Shown: positions 1 to 6,979 of the stretch, one piece after another
Layout of the letters: every line of letters begins with the position of its first letter
Position numbering within the stretch: the first letter of the stretch is position 1
NCBI GenBank assembly: GCA_027011835.1
Contig: JALUZN010000144.1
Location: forward strand, 1 to 10,980
Reading direction: 5' to 3'
Length of the DNA stretch: 10,980 nt
From: Draconibacterium sp.
GTDB lineage: Bacteria > Bacteroidota > Bacteroidia > Bacteroidales > Prolixibacteraceae
Notes under the pieces: generated by a model
Databases searched by the model: none
Seen by the model: the letters and a program-made list of their open reading frames with translations, nothing else
Told to the model about the DNA's origin: nothing
Translations under genes and position numbers: made by a program

Positions 1-2
1 CA

Positions 3-2030
3 ATACAAAAAATAACTGTTTACTCTCAAAAAATTCTATTCTCCCTTTTAATTTTATTTACATTTTCTAACTATGGGAATGCACAGGGAGTTCTGCAACA
101 CCTAAAATATCTTGGGCACGAAGCAACGTATAACAAAAGCTATCAACCACCCACAAGCCTTGCCGATAGGCAAAATGGCTACGACGAACTGCACACCAAG
201 TTGATGAAAATTATTAATCTCTATCCGCTACCCGAAAAAACGCCACTCAACATACATTATGTTGGCGACAAAGTTGATTTGGGAAACTGCTATTATCAGC
301 GGGTAGTTTTCGAAAGCCGGCCAAAAATTTATGTGGCAGCACACCTGTATATTCCTAAAAATGTTGTCTTTCCCGTTCCTGCAGTAATTCAGGTTCCCGG
401 TCACAGTAGGCGCGATGCATATCGGCCTCACCCTCGTTCGTATGCCGAAAACGGATTTGTTGCCATTGGATTACCTATGGTTGGAGAAGAAGGGAAATCG
501 GGTGCAGGCTGGGGGAAATGTGGCGAATATGGCCCGTATGTAGGGCATTTTAATTGGTTTAATACCGGTTACAATGCTATTGGCCCAACAGTTTGGGACG
601 GTATTCGGGCTGTCGATTTTTTACTGACACTGACCTCCAATGAAGGACAAAAAATGGTCGATAAGAATAAAATCGGGATGACTGGGTTGTCGGGAGGTTC
701 GGCAAGAACGTTATGGACAGCTGCCGCCGACCCACGTATTTCGTGCGCTGTCGTAAACGAAGGATACTCGGCAATTGATGGATATGAGGAGAAACCGGGA
801 GGAGTTGCAAGTACTTGCGACATCCACCTCTTCCCAAACTTTTACGGACTTCCGTATGGTGCACTTTACAGTTTAATTGCTCCCCGGCCACTTCTTGTAC
901 AGTTAGGCACAAAAGATCATCTTTACCCTAACCCACAACCTGTTACCGACTATCTCACTAAAATTTATGACCTGTACGATAAAGCCGATCATTTTTCGGT
1001 TCTGAAATGGGATCAGGGACATGGATACTCTCCCGATATCTGGAAATCGGAACACAAGTGGATTGACAAATGGCTAAGAAACGGAGATTCTCCAATTTCA
1101 ATTCTTACCGAAAAATTCGATGTGCCCCTTTCGTGTTTCCCCAACGGCGAACCTTCTGACATAAAAAACACCGAAAAGGTTTATACGCTGCCAACACCTC
1201 AATGGACAGTTCGGAATAAAGCTGATTATAAAAAATTGAAAGATTCTCTTTTGCCAAAAATGCGCGAAGAAATTATGCCTGCCGCATTTGCAAATTTTAA
1301 TAGCGAGCTAAAATCGAAGGTAGTTGAAAAAACATCAGATTACACCATCGAAAAAACAGACTTAAGCCTCGATAATAATTCTATTGTTCACCACGGATAC
1401 TTCTTTCACCAAAATAAAAAAGCAAAAACAACAGTTGTTTGCATTCTGTCGGAAGACAAAACGCTGGACGAATTAAAGGATTTTTACAACAGTTATTTTA
1501 AAAGCAGTAAAACGAATTTATACTGTACTTACATTACCGGAAGTGGTAGCAATAAATGGGAAGAAGGTACAGGATTTCTGTTCGACCGGTTTGCCATGTT
1601 AACCGGTTACACACGGTCGTCGCTACGGGTAAAAGACATTGTTGCTGCAGTAAATGGCATTTTAGAAACAAAAGCGGCAAAAGGCAACAAAATTTATGTT
1701 TGGGGGAAAGAGAATTATGCTGTTCCTGTATTGTATGCAGCCGTTGCCAACACTAAAATCAACGGTATTATTTTAGAAAATGCACAAGACAAACATATTG
1801 GAATTACCCCCGAGAAAGAGACAAAATGCTCAACAGCCATGTTTAATATTCTAAAATATGCCGATATTCCACAGGTGGCTGCACTTGTTTATCCGCGCGA
1901 AATAGTTTTGGCCGGAGAGCACAAAGCAGGTTACAACTGGACAGAAAACGTTTATTCGCTTCTGAAAAAGGGAAACCAATTTGTAAAAACAGGAACCGAA
2001 ACATCGGAAATAATAAATGCTATAAAATAA
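3..2030 (+). CDS. Secreted acetylxylan-esterase-like alpha/beta hydrolase with a degenerate second hydrolase domain (5'-partial)
   Basis: The frame is open from the left edge of the window to TAA at 2028-2030, and no ATG, GTG or TTG occurs in it before TTG 201. The real start is therefore probably upstream of base 1. The first visible residues are a signal-peptide-like segment (hydrophobic ILFSLLILFTF, then NYGNAQG), so the protein is likely exported. The first hydrolase domain has a GLSGGS nucleophile elbow (Ser codon 690-692), an Asp in GTKDHLYP (915-917) and a His in DQGHGYS (1020-1022), giving a complete Ser-Asp-His triad. This order and the surrounding sequence fit the AXE1/acetylxylan esterase or prolyl-oligopeptidase-like group of carbohydrate esterases. 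The C-terminal part (about 1400-2000) resembles a second hydrolase fold, but its elbow reads WGKENY (1701-1718) with no serine, so it is probably non-catalytic. The substrate is inferred to be an acylated polysaccharide; no neighbouring gene confirms this. Confidence 0.85.
   Translation: MQKITVYSQKILFSLLILFTFSNYGNAQGVLQHLKYLGHEATYNKSYQPPTSLADRQNGYDELHTKLMKIINLYPLPEKTPLNIHYVGDKVDLGNCYYQRVVFESRPKIYVAAHLYIPKNVVFPVPAVIQVPGHSRRDAYRPHPRSYAENGFVAIGLPMVGEEGKSGAGWGKCGEYGPYVGHFNWFNTGYNAIGPTVWDGIRAVDFLLTLTSNEGQKMVDKNKIGMTGLSGGSARTLWTAAADPRISCAVVNEGYSAIDGYEEKPGGVASTCDIHLFPNFYGLPYGALYSLIAPRPLLVQLGTKDHLYPNPQPVTDYLTKIYDLYDKADHFSVLKWDQGHGYSPDIWKSEHKWIDKWLRNGDSPISILTEKFDVPLSCFPNGEPSDIKNTEKVYTLPTPQWTVRNKADYKKLKDSLLPKMREEIMPAAFANFNSELKSKVVEKTSDYTIEKTDLSLDNNSIVHHGYFFHQNKKAKTTVVCILSEDKTLDELKDFYNSYFKSSKTNLYCTYITGSGSNKWEEGTGFLFDRFAMLTGYTRSSLRVKDIVAAVNGILETKAAKGNKIYVWGKENYAVPVLYAAVANTKINGIILENAQDKHIGITPEKETKCSTAMFNILKYADIPQVAALVYPREIVLAGEHKAGYNWTENVYSLLKKGNQFVKTGTETSEIINAIK
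15..83 (+). other. Signal peptide coding segment (N-terminus outside window)
   Basis: In the hydrolase frame, a Lys-containing stretch (YSQK) is followed by a hydrophobic core (ILFSLLILFTF) and then small/polar residues ending GNA before QG. Gly at -3 and Ala at -1 fit a signal peptidase I site after codon 81-83. There is no Cys at the site, so it is not a lipoprotein. The initiating methionine lies to the left of base 1. Confidence 0.7.
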
Positions 2031-2058
2031 AGGTCTCGTTTGTATTTAATGCAAGCAA

Positions 2059-2096
2059 TTTTGGTTTTATCTCCTTTTTAGGAGATAAAACCAAAA
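2059..2096 (+). terminator. Perfect 16-bp stem-loop after the hydrolase gene
   Basis: The left arm TTTTGGTTTTATCTCC (2059-2074) and right arm (2081-2096) are exact reverse complements around a 6-nt loop. The stem begins 28 bases after the hydrolase stop codon. No T-tract follows the right arm directly; the nearest T-run is at 2123-2130. It probably acts as a transcription terminator or 3'-end-stabilising hairpin that separates the hydrolase from the helicase. The rest of the gap (2097-2214) is AT-rich with a minor hairpin at 2101-2115 and no clear promoter box. Confidence 0.55.
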
Positions 2097-2214
2097 CGTT
2101 GGAAATTCCATTTCCTATTAAGTTTTTTTTGAAAGATATTCGGGTTTGTAATCTACAATGATTATAATACTGCCCTGTTTTTATTAAATATTACAATTCT
2201 AAATAAAAGCGAAA

Positions 2215-4671
2215 ATGCAAACCAACAAGCAGTTAGATCTCGCCAGAAATTTTGTTCAATATACGGGGCAAAACATTTTTCTTACCGGAAAAGCAGGAAC
2301 CGGGAAAACTACTTTTTTAAAAAGCTTAAAAGAACACTCGCCCAAACGAATGATTGTTGTTGCACCTACCGGAGTGGCTGCAATTAACGCCGGAGGAGTT
2401 ACCATTCACTCGTTTTTTCAACTTTCGTTTGCCCCGCAAATCGGGCTCGAAAACGACCGCGATAAACAGAATCGTTTCAACAAAGAGAAAATTAGTATCA
2501 TCCGCAGTCTCGACCTTTTGGTAATTGATGAGATAAGTATGGTACGAGCCGATACTTTAGATGCTATTGACCGTGTGTTGCGCCGGTTTAGAAGTAAAAG
2601 CAAACCGTTTGGCGGTGTGCAGGTTTTAATGATTGGCGACCTGCAACAACTGGCACCGGTTGTAAAAAACGAAGAGTGGGGTTTATTAAGACGCGAATAC
2701 GAAACTGTATTCTTTTTCAGTAGTAAGGTGCTACGCAAAACATCGTTTGTTAGTATTGAGTTAACTGAAGTATTTCGCCAGCACGACGACAAATTTATTT
2801 CAATATTAAATAAAGTTCGCGACAACCAACTCGACCAAAAATCGCTTGAAGCACTAAATAAACGCTACCTTCCCGGTTTTGTTCCCGGCGAAGACGAAGG
2901 GTTTATAACACTCTGTACACACAACATTCAGGCTCACCGTATTAACGAGTCGAAATTAATTCAACTAAAAACCGATAAAAAAAGTTACACCGCCGAGATT
3001 GAAGGCAAATTCCCGGAATACTCGTACCCCACCGATTTCAAACTGGTGGTAAAACCCGGTGCTCAGGTAATGTTTGTAAAAAACGACCCCGAACCCGAAA
3101 AGCGTTTTTATAACGGAAAGATTGGGAAAATAACGCGTTTTGAAGAGGATGTTATTTATGTAAACTGCCCCGGCGATATGGAAGAGATTGCCGTAACACC
3201 GCTGCTTTGGGAGAACGTAAAATATACAATCGATACTAAAACAGCAGAAATTTCAGAGTCGGTGGAAGGTACTTTTATGCAATATCCGCTAAAACTGGCG
3301 TGGGCAATTACCATTCACAAAAGTCAGGGATTAACTTTCGAGAAAGCAATTATTGATGCCGGTGCGTCGTTTGCTCACGGTCAGGTTTATGTGGCACTCA
3401 GCCGATGCAAAACTCTCGAAGGAATGGTTTTAAGCACACCTATCTCGGAACGAAGTATAATTAACGACGGAACGGTGAGCGGATTTATTCAGAATGTTGA
3501 GGAAAATCAACCCGGCGAAATTGAGTTGAAAAATGCAAAACTGGCCTACCAAAAAGAGTTACTGTTCGATATTTTTAGTTTCGAAACAGTAAAAATGCAA
3601 GTGAACATTATTAATAAACTGTTGCGCGAAAATAGTTCGAGCGTACCTGAAGTGGTGGTAGAGCATTTGAAAAAAATTAAGTCGGCAGTTTATTCCGATC
3701 TGGTTGAAGTGGCTGAAAAATTTCAAAAACAGATTTCAACCCTTTTGAAAGATCAGCCCGATGTGGAACAAAACAACCAGCTTTTGGAACGCATATCGAA
3801 AGCAGCCACCTACTTTTCGGAAAAGACAGAAACAATTATAGAAACCGACTTTACCCGCGCCGATTTAGAGGTTGACAACCGGGTGCTTCGGAAACAGTTA
3901 AAAAACAGCAGCACAAAACTTTTGGAAGAGGCAAATCTAAAGCAGGTTAGTTTTGCAATTTGCAAAAACGGATTTAATGTAAAAGAGCTGCTAACCGAAC
4001 GTGCAAAAGCTATTGTTGCCAACAACAAACCGGCGGGGAAAAAGAAAAAAGCAAAAGAGATTGTTAATCCTGAAAACATACCTCACCCCGAACTGTACAA
4101 CACTCTTCGTGAGTGGCGACTTGAAAAAGCCCATGAAATTGAGAAGCCTGCATTTGTTGTTTTCTCGCAAAAAACACTGGTAGAGTTGGTAAATTACCTG
4201 CCTGTTGAAACAGCAACACTAAAACTAATTAACGGATTTGGAGAGCGTAAAATAGAACAGTTCGGTGCAGGAATTATTGAGATTATTCGCGATTACTGCG
4301 ACAAAAATAATATACAACGCGCCGAGATTCCGTTAAAAGAGGGAAAAGAGAAAAAACCAAAAATTGATACAAAAAAGGTTAGTTTCGAAATGTTTAAGGA
4401 AGGGAAAACAGTGGAAGAAATAGCTGTTGAACGGGCACTTACTCCCGGAACCATCGAAAATCATCTGGCACATTTTGTGCGTTTAGGCGAGTTAGATATT
4501 AAATTGATTCTCGACAACGACAAGCTTAAAAAAATTACCGACTATTTTAAATCGACAAAAAACAAAAGTTTTGGCGATGCAAAAGCCCATTTCGGCGATG
4601 CCATTTCGTACGGCGAACTAAGAATGGGATTAAGCTATCTGGAAAGTTTAGAACAAACTCAATCCAAATAA
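2215..4671 (+). CDS. PIF1/RecD2-like superfamily 1 helicase with C-terminal HRDC and helix-turn-helix domains
   Basis: This is a probable ATP-dependent 5'-3' DNA helicase of 818 residues. Motifs in order are Walker A GKAGTGKTT (25-33), the PTGVAA segment (51-56), Walker B DEISM (105-109), GDLQQLAPV (141-149), IHKSQG (367-372) and VYVALSRC (391-398). This set is characteristic of PIF1 and RecD2-like SF1B enzymes. Residues about 450-620 are charged and predicted helical and act as a linker. A HRDC-like domain lies at about 627-698, and a RecQ-type C-terminal HTH at about 720-810, with its helix-turn-helix core near 733-755. HRDC and this HTH are usually found at the end of RecQ, so this is a PIF1-type motor with a RecQ-type nucleic-acid-binding tail, an arrangement that is known in Bacteroidota. 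ATG 2215 is preceded by an A-rich stretch with no Shine-Dalgarno sequence. It has its own gap on both sides, so it is probably transcribed alone. Its role in repair or replication (for example at unusual DNA structures) is inferred from the family. Confidence 0.9.
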   Translation: MQTNKQLDLARNFVQYTGQNIFLTGKAGTGKTTFLKSLKEHSPKRMIVVAPTGVAAINAGGVTIHSFFQLSFAPQIGLENDRDKQNRFNKEKISIIRSLDLLVIDEISMVRADTLDAIDRVLRRFRSKSKPFGGVQVLMIGDLQQLAPVVKNEEWGLLRREYETVFFFSSKVLRKTSFVSIELTEVFRQHDDKFISILNKVRDNQLDQKSLEALNKRYLPGFVPGEDEGFITLCTHNIQAHRINESKLIQLKTDKKSYTAEIEGKFPEYSYPTDFKLVVKPGAQVMFVKNDPEPEKRFYNGKIGKITRFEEDVIYVNCPGDMEEIAVTPLLWENVKYTIDTKTAEISESVEGTFMQYPLKLAWAITIHKSQGLTFEKAIIDAGASFAHGQVYVALSRCKTLEGMVLSTPISERSIINDGTVSGFIQNVEENQPGEIELKNAKLAYQKELLFDIFSFETVKMQVNIINKLLRENSSSVPEVVVEHLKKIKSAVYSDLVEVAEKFQKQISTLLKDQPDVEQNNQLLERISKAATYFSEKTETIIETDFTRADLEVDNRVLRKQLKNSSTKLLEEANLKQVSFAICKNGFNVKELLTERAKAIVANNKPAGKKKKAKEIVNPENIPHPELYNTLREWRLEKAHEIEKPAFVVFSQKTLVELVNYLPVETATLKLINGFGERKIEQFGAGIIEIIRDYCDKNNIQRAEIPLKEGKEKKPKIDTKKVSFEMFKEGKTVEEIAVERALTPGTIENHLAHFVRLGELDIKLILDNDKLKKITDYFKSTKNKSFGDAKAHFGDAISYGELRMGLSYLESLEQTQSK

Positions 4672-4776
4672 TACCAATTTTAACTTTGAATTGCCGTATA
4701 ACTTGAATTGCCGTATAACTTGAATTACCGTATAATTGAATAAATTCAATGCACCAATACGAGGTTAACTTGGTAT
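4671..4776. repeat. Structured intergenic element with imperfect terminal inverted repeats
   Basis: The ends are an imperfect inverted repeat. The left end reads ATACCAATTTTAAC, and the reverse complement of the right end reads ATACCAAGTTAAC, so the two match except for a central TT/G difference. Between them are three 17-bp direct repeats and a small palindrome, ATTGAAT-AA-ATTCAAT (4735-4750). The element begins at the last base of the helicase stop codon and ends about 50 bp before the stop of the convergent fsa-like gene. The layout is that of a small non-coding MITE- or REP-like element, although it could instead be a bidirectional transcription end. Confidence 0.5.
4686..4736 (+). repeat. 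Three tandem copies of a 17-bp unit
   Basis: The unit TTGAATTGCCGTATAAC occurs at 4686-4702 and 4703-4719 without change. A third copy at 4720-4736 has two substitutions (G to A at its eighth base, and final C to T). A partial TTGAA follows. The copies are contiguous, with no spacers. Confidence 0.9.
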
Positions 4777-4828
4777 AACTCTTATCACGCTCTAAAATCC
4801 CTCTTAAAACCTTAAACAACTCAGGTTA

Positions 4829-5488
4829 TTAAATATCGTATAAATCTTTTCCGTCAATCTCAAACTGGCGCACACTTATATCGGTCATTGGGTGTTTAAC
4901 AAGTTGAAAAAGCAGATCGGGGCCAATGGTTGCGGCGTGTGCTCCGGCCATACTAACACGGTAAATCTGGTCGACCGTTTTAAAGCTGGCAGCCAGCACT
5001 TTGGTTGGCAAATTGTAATCGATTGTATTTTGCACAATATCGGAAACCACTTCAATTCCGTGCGACGAGATATTATCGAGTCGACTTACATAAGGAGCAA
5101 CGAAATCGGCTCCTATTTTCGAAGCTACAAGTGCCTGTTGTTGTGTAAAAATTGCAGTGGCAGTAACATTAATACCGGAATCTTTTAAAATACGCATCGC
5201 CATGAAACCTTCTATAGTTACCGGAATTTTAGCGTAATAATTATTACCGAAATCAAAATACTCCTTGTATCTTTTTGCCTCTTTAACCATCTCTTCAGTA
5301 GTTTCAGATAACATCTGAACGTGAATTGTGCCTCTACCAATAATTTTTGCAATTCCATCAATCGCTACCGAAAGCTTTAATCCCGAGTGTTTTAAAATTG
5401 TAGGATTTGTTGTTACACCTTCTAACGGGAAAAAGGAATACAACTCTTTTAGAACAGCAATATCTGCTGTGTCTGCAATGTAAATCAT
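4829..5488 (-). CDS. fsa: Fructose-6-phosphate aldolase / small transaldolase family protein
   Basis: This is a 219-residue class I aldolase of the FSA/TalC/MipB family and has the family's usual length. Visible conserved features are Asp6 in the first strand, GVTTNPTI (24-31), the Schiff-base lysine in AKIPVT (Lys87), APYVSRLD (131-138) with the active-site Tyr133, and VLAASFKT near 165-172. FSA cleaves fructose 6-phosphate to dihydroxyacetone and glyceraldehyde 3-phosphate; close relatives are transaldolases. Family membership is clear, but sequence alone does not separate these two activities. The start codon lies 12 bp after the stop of the SorE-like dehydrogenase, so the two are very likely co-transcribed. 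That position favours a catabolic role on a fructose 6-phosphate-like product made by the upstream dehydrogenases. Confidence 0.85.
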   Translation of the reverse strand: MIYIADTADIAVLKELYSFFPLEGVTTNPTILKHSGLKLSVAIDGIAKIIGRGTIHVQMLSETTEEMVKEAKRYKEYFDFGNNYYAKIPVTIEGFMAMRILKDSGINVTATAIFTQQQALVASKIGADFVAPYVSRLDNISSHGIEVVSDIVQNTIDYNLPTKVLAASFKTVDQIYRVSMAGAHAATIGPDLLFQLVKHPMTDISVRQFEIDGKDLYDI

Positions 5489-5500
5489 AGTCTTTTACTT

Positions 5501-6778
5501 TTAAATCGCCGGTGCATTAGCCAGTAAATACTCTTCCGCTTCAACATTCCAAAGTCCTTTTGTTTTTGCTACTATTTTTGCCAGTTCGGCAAAAAACGGG
5601 TCGGTTTTTCCCAACTCCTCAAAATCGGAGATAGCTGTAAGAGGAATATTTTTATGTGTATAAATTAGTTTTTTTCCTCCCGGTATATTGGGCAGGTTAA
5701 GTGTTGTTTCAGCCACACAGTTAAGTCCGCCAATATGTGTAACCAAACCTGCGGGGTCGAGTCCTTTGCTCATTTCAGTAAGTGCTTCAATCATATCGTC
5801 GTTGTTTCCGCCCGAAGTCCCAACAATGTGTGTTGAAGCGTAATGCACATTATAAAAATTCATTTTTGCGGTGAACTCGGGATTGCTGGGGCCGGCAAAA
5901 AAGTTTAAACATCCATCGACACCAAGAATTGCGTCGCCTTGCTCAATAACCGGAGCTACCGGAGCAAAAACAAAAACATCGTCGAAACCAGTTCCGCACG
6001 AAATCTCTTCTCGTAATACCGAAACAGGGTCGCTGTATTTTCCGGTGTTCAAATAAATTAACTCAATTCCTTTCTCTTTGGCCCAGCTCACCGGGAAAAT
6101 ATCGGCTGCCCGGTCTAATCGTTCTTGCGAAATATCGGTAACAACTATTAACGAAGGTTTGCGGTCGGTGCGGGTTACGGCATAATTAATTGCCGCCAGA
6201 CCCATTGGGCCAACACCGGCAAGAATAGCCATTTTCCCGCCCTGCTTAATTTCCATATCGTGAATGTACGAACCCGGAGTTGTGTGATAATTGGCGTGCA
6301 TTGCCCCAATTACGCAACTCAATGGCTCAGCCAGCGATGCCGGATAAAAACCGGGGCCATCGTAGGCCAGCAAACAGTCCTGAACGAGAACGTCTTTCGG
6401 AATTACAACATAAGTTGCATCGCCGCCAATATTCTGATATGTATATCCGGGAGCACTTAACACTCCTAATGGACCCTCTTTGTAATAAATAGCCGGCTGA
6501 ATAGAATATTTCTGACCCGGCTTAAATTTATTCTGCCATTTGGCACCCACTTCAACAATTTCGCCACTAAACTCGTGACCAATAATTATTGGATTCTGAG
6601 CAACGTTATTGGGAACCCGTTTATGGCTTGCGCCTTGTGTTGCCGCTTTGTAGCTCGACATACAAATACTGTCGGATACTACTTTTGCTAAAATCTCGTC
6701 GTCGCTTATTTTAGGAAGTTCAAATTCTTCCAGGCGTAAATCGCTTTTTCCATACAATCGTACTGCTTTTGTTTTCAT
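5501..6778 (-). CDS. SorE-like zinc-dependent dehydrogenase (L-sorbose-1-phosphate reductase family)
   Basis: This is a 425-residue medium-chain dehydrogenase. Putative catalytic zinc ligands are Cys39, His68-Glu69 (in GHEF) and Glu151 (in AEPLSC). The Rossmann motif GVGPMG is at 188-193. The four-cysteine structural-zinc lobe of classical alcohol dehydrogenases is absent. The N-terminal AVRLYGKSDLRLEEFELP, the IIIGHEFSGEI segment, the DGCLNFFAGP and VGTSGGNNDDM stretches, and the GGKKLIYT segment near the end resemble Klebsiella SorE, which interconverts L-sorbose 1-phosphate and D-glucitol 6-phosphate. That comparison is from memory. The exact substrate here is unproven, but a ketose-1-phosphate/hexitol-phosphate pair would fit the next gene upstream, whose SDR half resembles sorbitol-6-phosphate dehydrogenase. 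A 201-bp gap separates it from that gene, and fsa follows after 12 bp. Confidence 0.82.
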   Translation of the reverse strand: MKTKAVRLYGKSDLRLEEFELPKISDDEILAKVVSDSICMSSYKAATQGASHKRVPNNVAQNPIIIGHEFSGEIVEVGAKWQNKFKPGQKYSIQPAIYYKEGPLGVLSAPGYTYQNIGGDATYVVIPKDVLVQDCLLAYDGPGFYPASLAEPLSCVIGAMHANYHTTPGSYIHDMEIKQGGKMAILAGVGPMGLAAINYAVTRTDRKPSLIVVTDISQERLDRAADIFPVSWAKEKGIELIYLNTGKYSDPVSVLREEISCGTGFDDVFVFAPVAPVIEQGDAILGVDGCLNFFAGPSNPEFTAKMNFYNVHYASTHIVGTSGGNNDDMIEALTEMSKGLDPAGLVTHIGGLNCVAETTLNLPNIPGGKKLIYTHKNIPLTAISDFEELGKTDPFFAELAKIVAKTKGLWNVEAEEYLLANAPAI

Positions 6779-6979
6779 ATCTTTATTGCTTTTAGCTTCG
6801 AACTTCGAGCCGATAGCTTTTTTATAATTTGATAATTATTTCTCCGTCTTGCTGATTCCAATGTACATCGGGATGTTTCAGCATCTCTTTCAATGAGATT
6901 CCGAATCCGCCAAATGACGGACGGAATGACGTTCTTAATATTTCTTCTCAACTTCTTTCACTACTAACTACCTTCCCCT
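6779..6979. other. 201-bp gap inside the sugar cluster: structured, non-coding
   Basis: No gene is seen here. It contains a multi-palindromic element (6845-6931) and an imperfect palindrome at 6795-6810 (GCTTCGAACTTCGAGC), located 17-32 nt upstream of the dehydrogenase start. The latter could be an operator half-site pair or a weak leader hairpin. The gap may therefore carry a secondary promoter or processing site for the SorE-like and fsa pair. Confidence 0.4.
6845..6931 (-). repeat. Multi-palindromic interspersed-repeat-like element
   Basis: Three consecutive small inverted repeats are visible: ATTCC/GGGAT around ATGTACAT (6855-6874), ATCTC/GAGAT with a 7-nt loop (6883-6899), and ATTCCG..CCG/CGG..CGGAAT (6898-6927). 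The outer bases CGTC and GACG are also complementary. Read on the minus strand it has the style GTCATTCCG...GGAATCTCATTGAAAGAG...GCTGAAA, which I recall as typical of intergenic repeats in Bacteroidota genomes. Copy number cannot be determined from this window. Confidence 0.45.

Noticed and set aside
201..2030. Hydrolase starting at TTG 201 or ATG 204
   Set aside because: The same frame is open to base 3 and encodes a signal-peptide-like segment in front, so these are internal codons.
2131..2214. Promoter for the helicase gene
   Set aside because: A TATAAT-like string is present near 2165 but there is no TAnnTTTG box and no suitably spaced -33 element, so it was not listed.
3810..4079. Minus-strand reading frame inside the helicase gene
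   Set aside because: It is a shadow of the Lys/Glu-rich coding strand; its Phe/Ser-rich composition is an artefact of reading the complement.
4686..4736. CRISPR array
   Set aside because: The 17-bp units are contiguous with no spacers, there are only three, and no cas gene is near.
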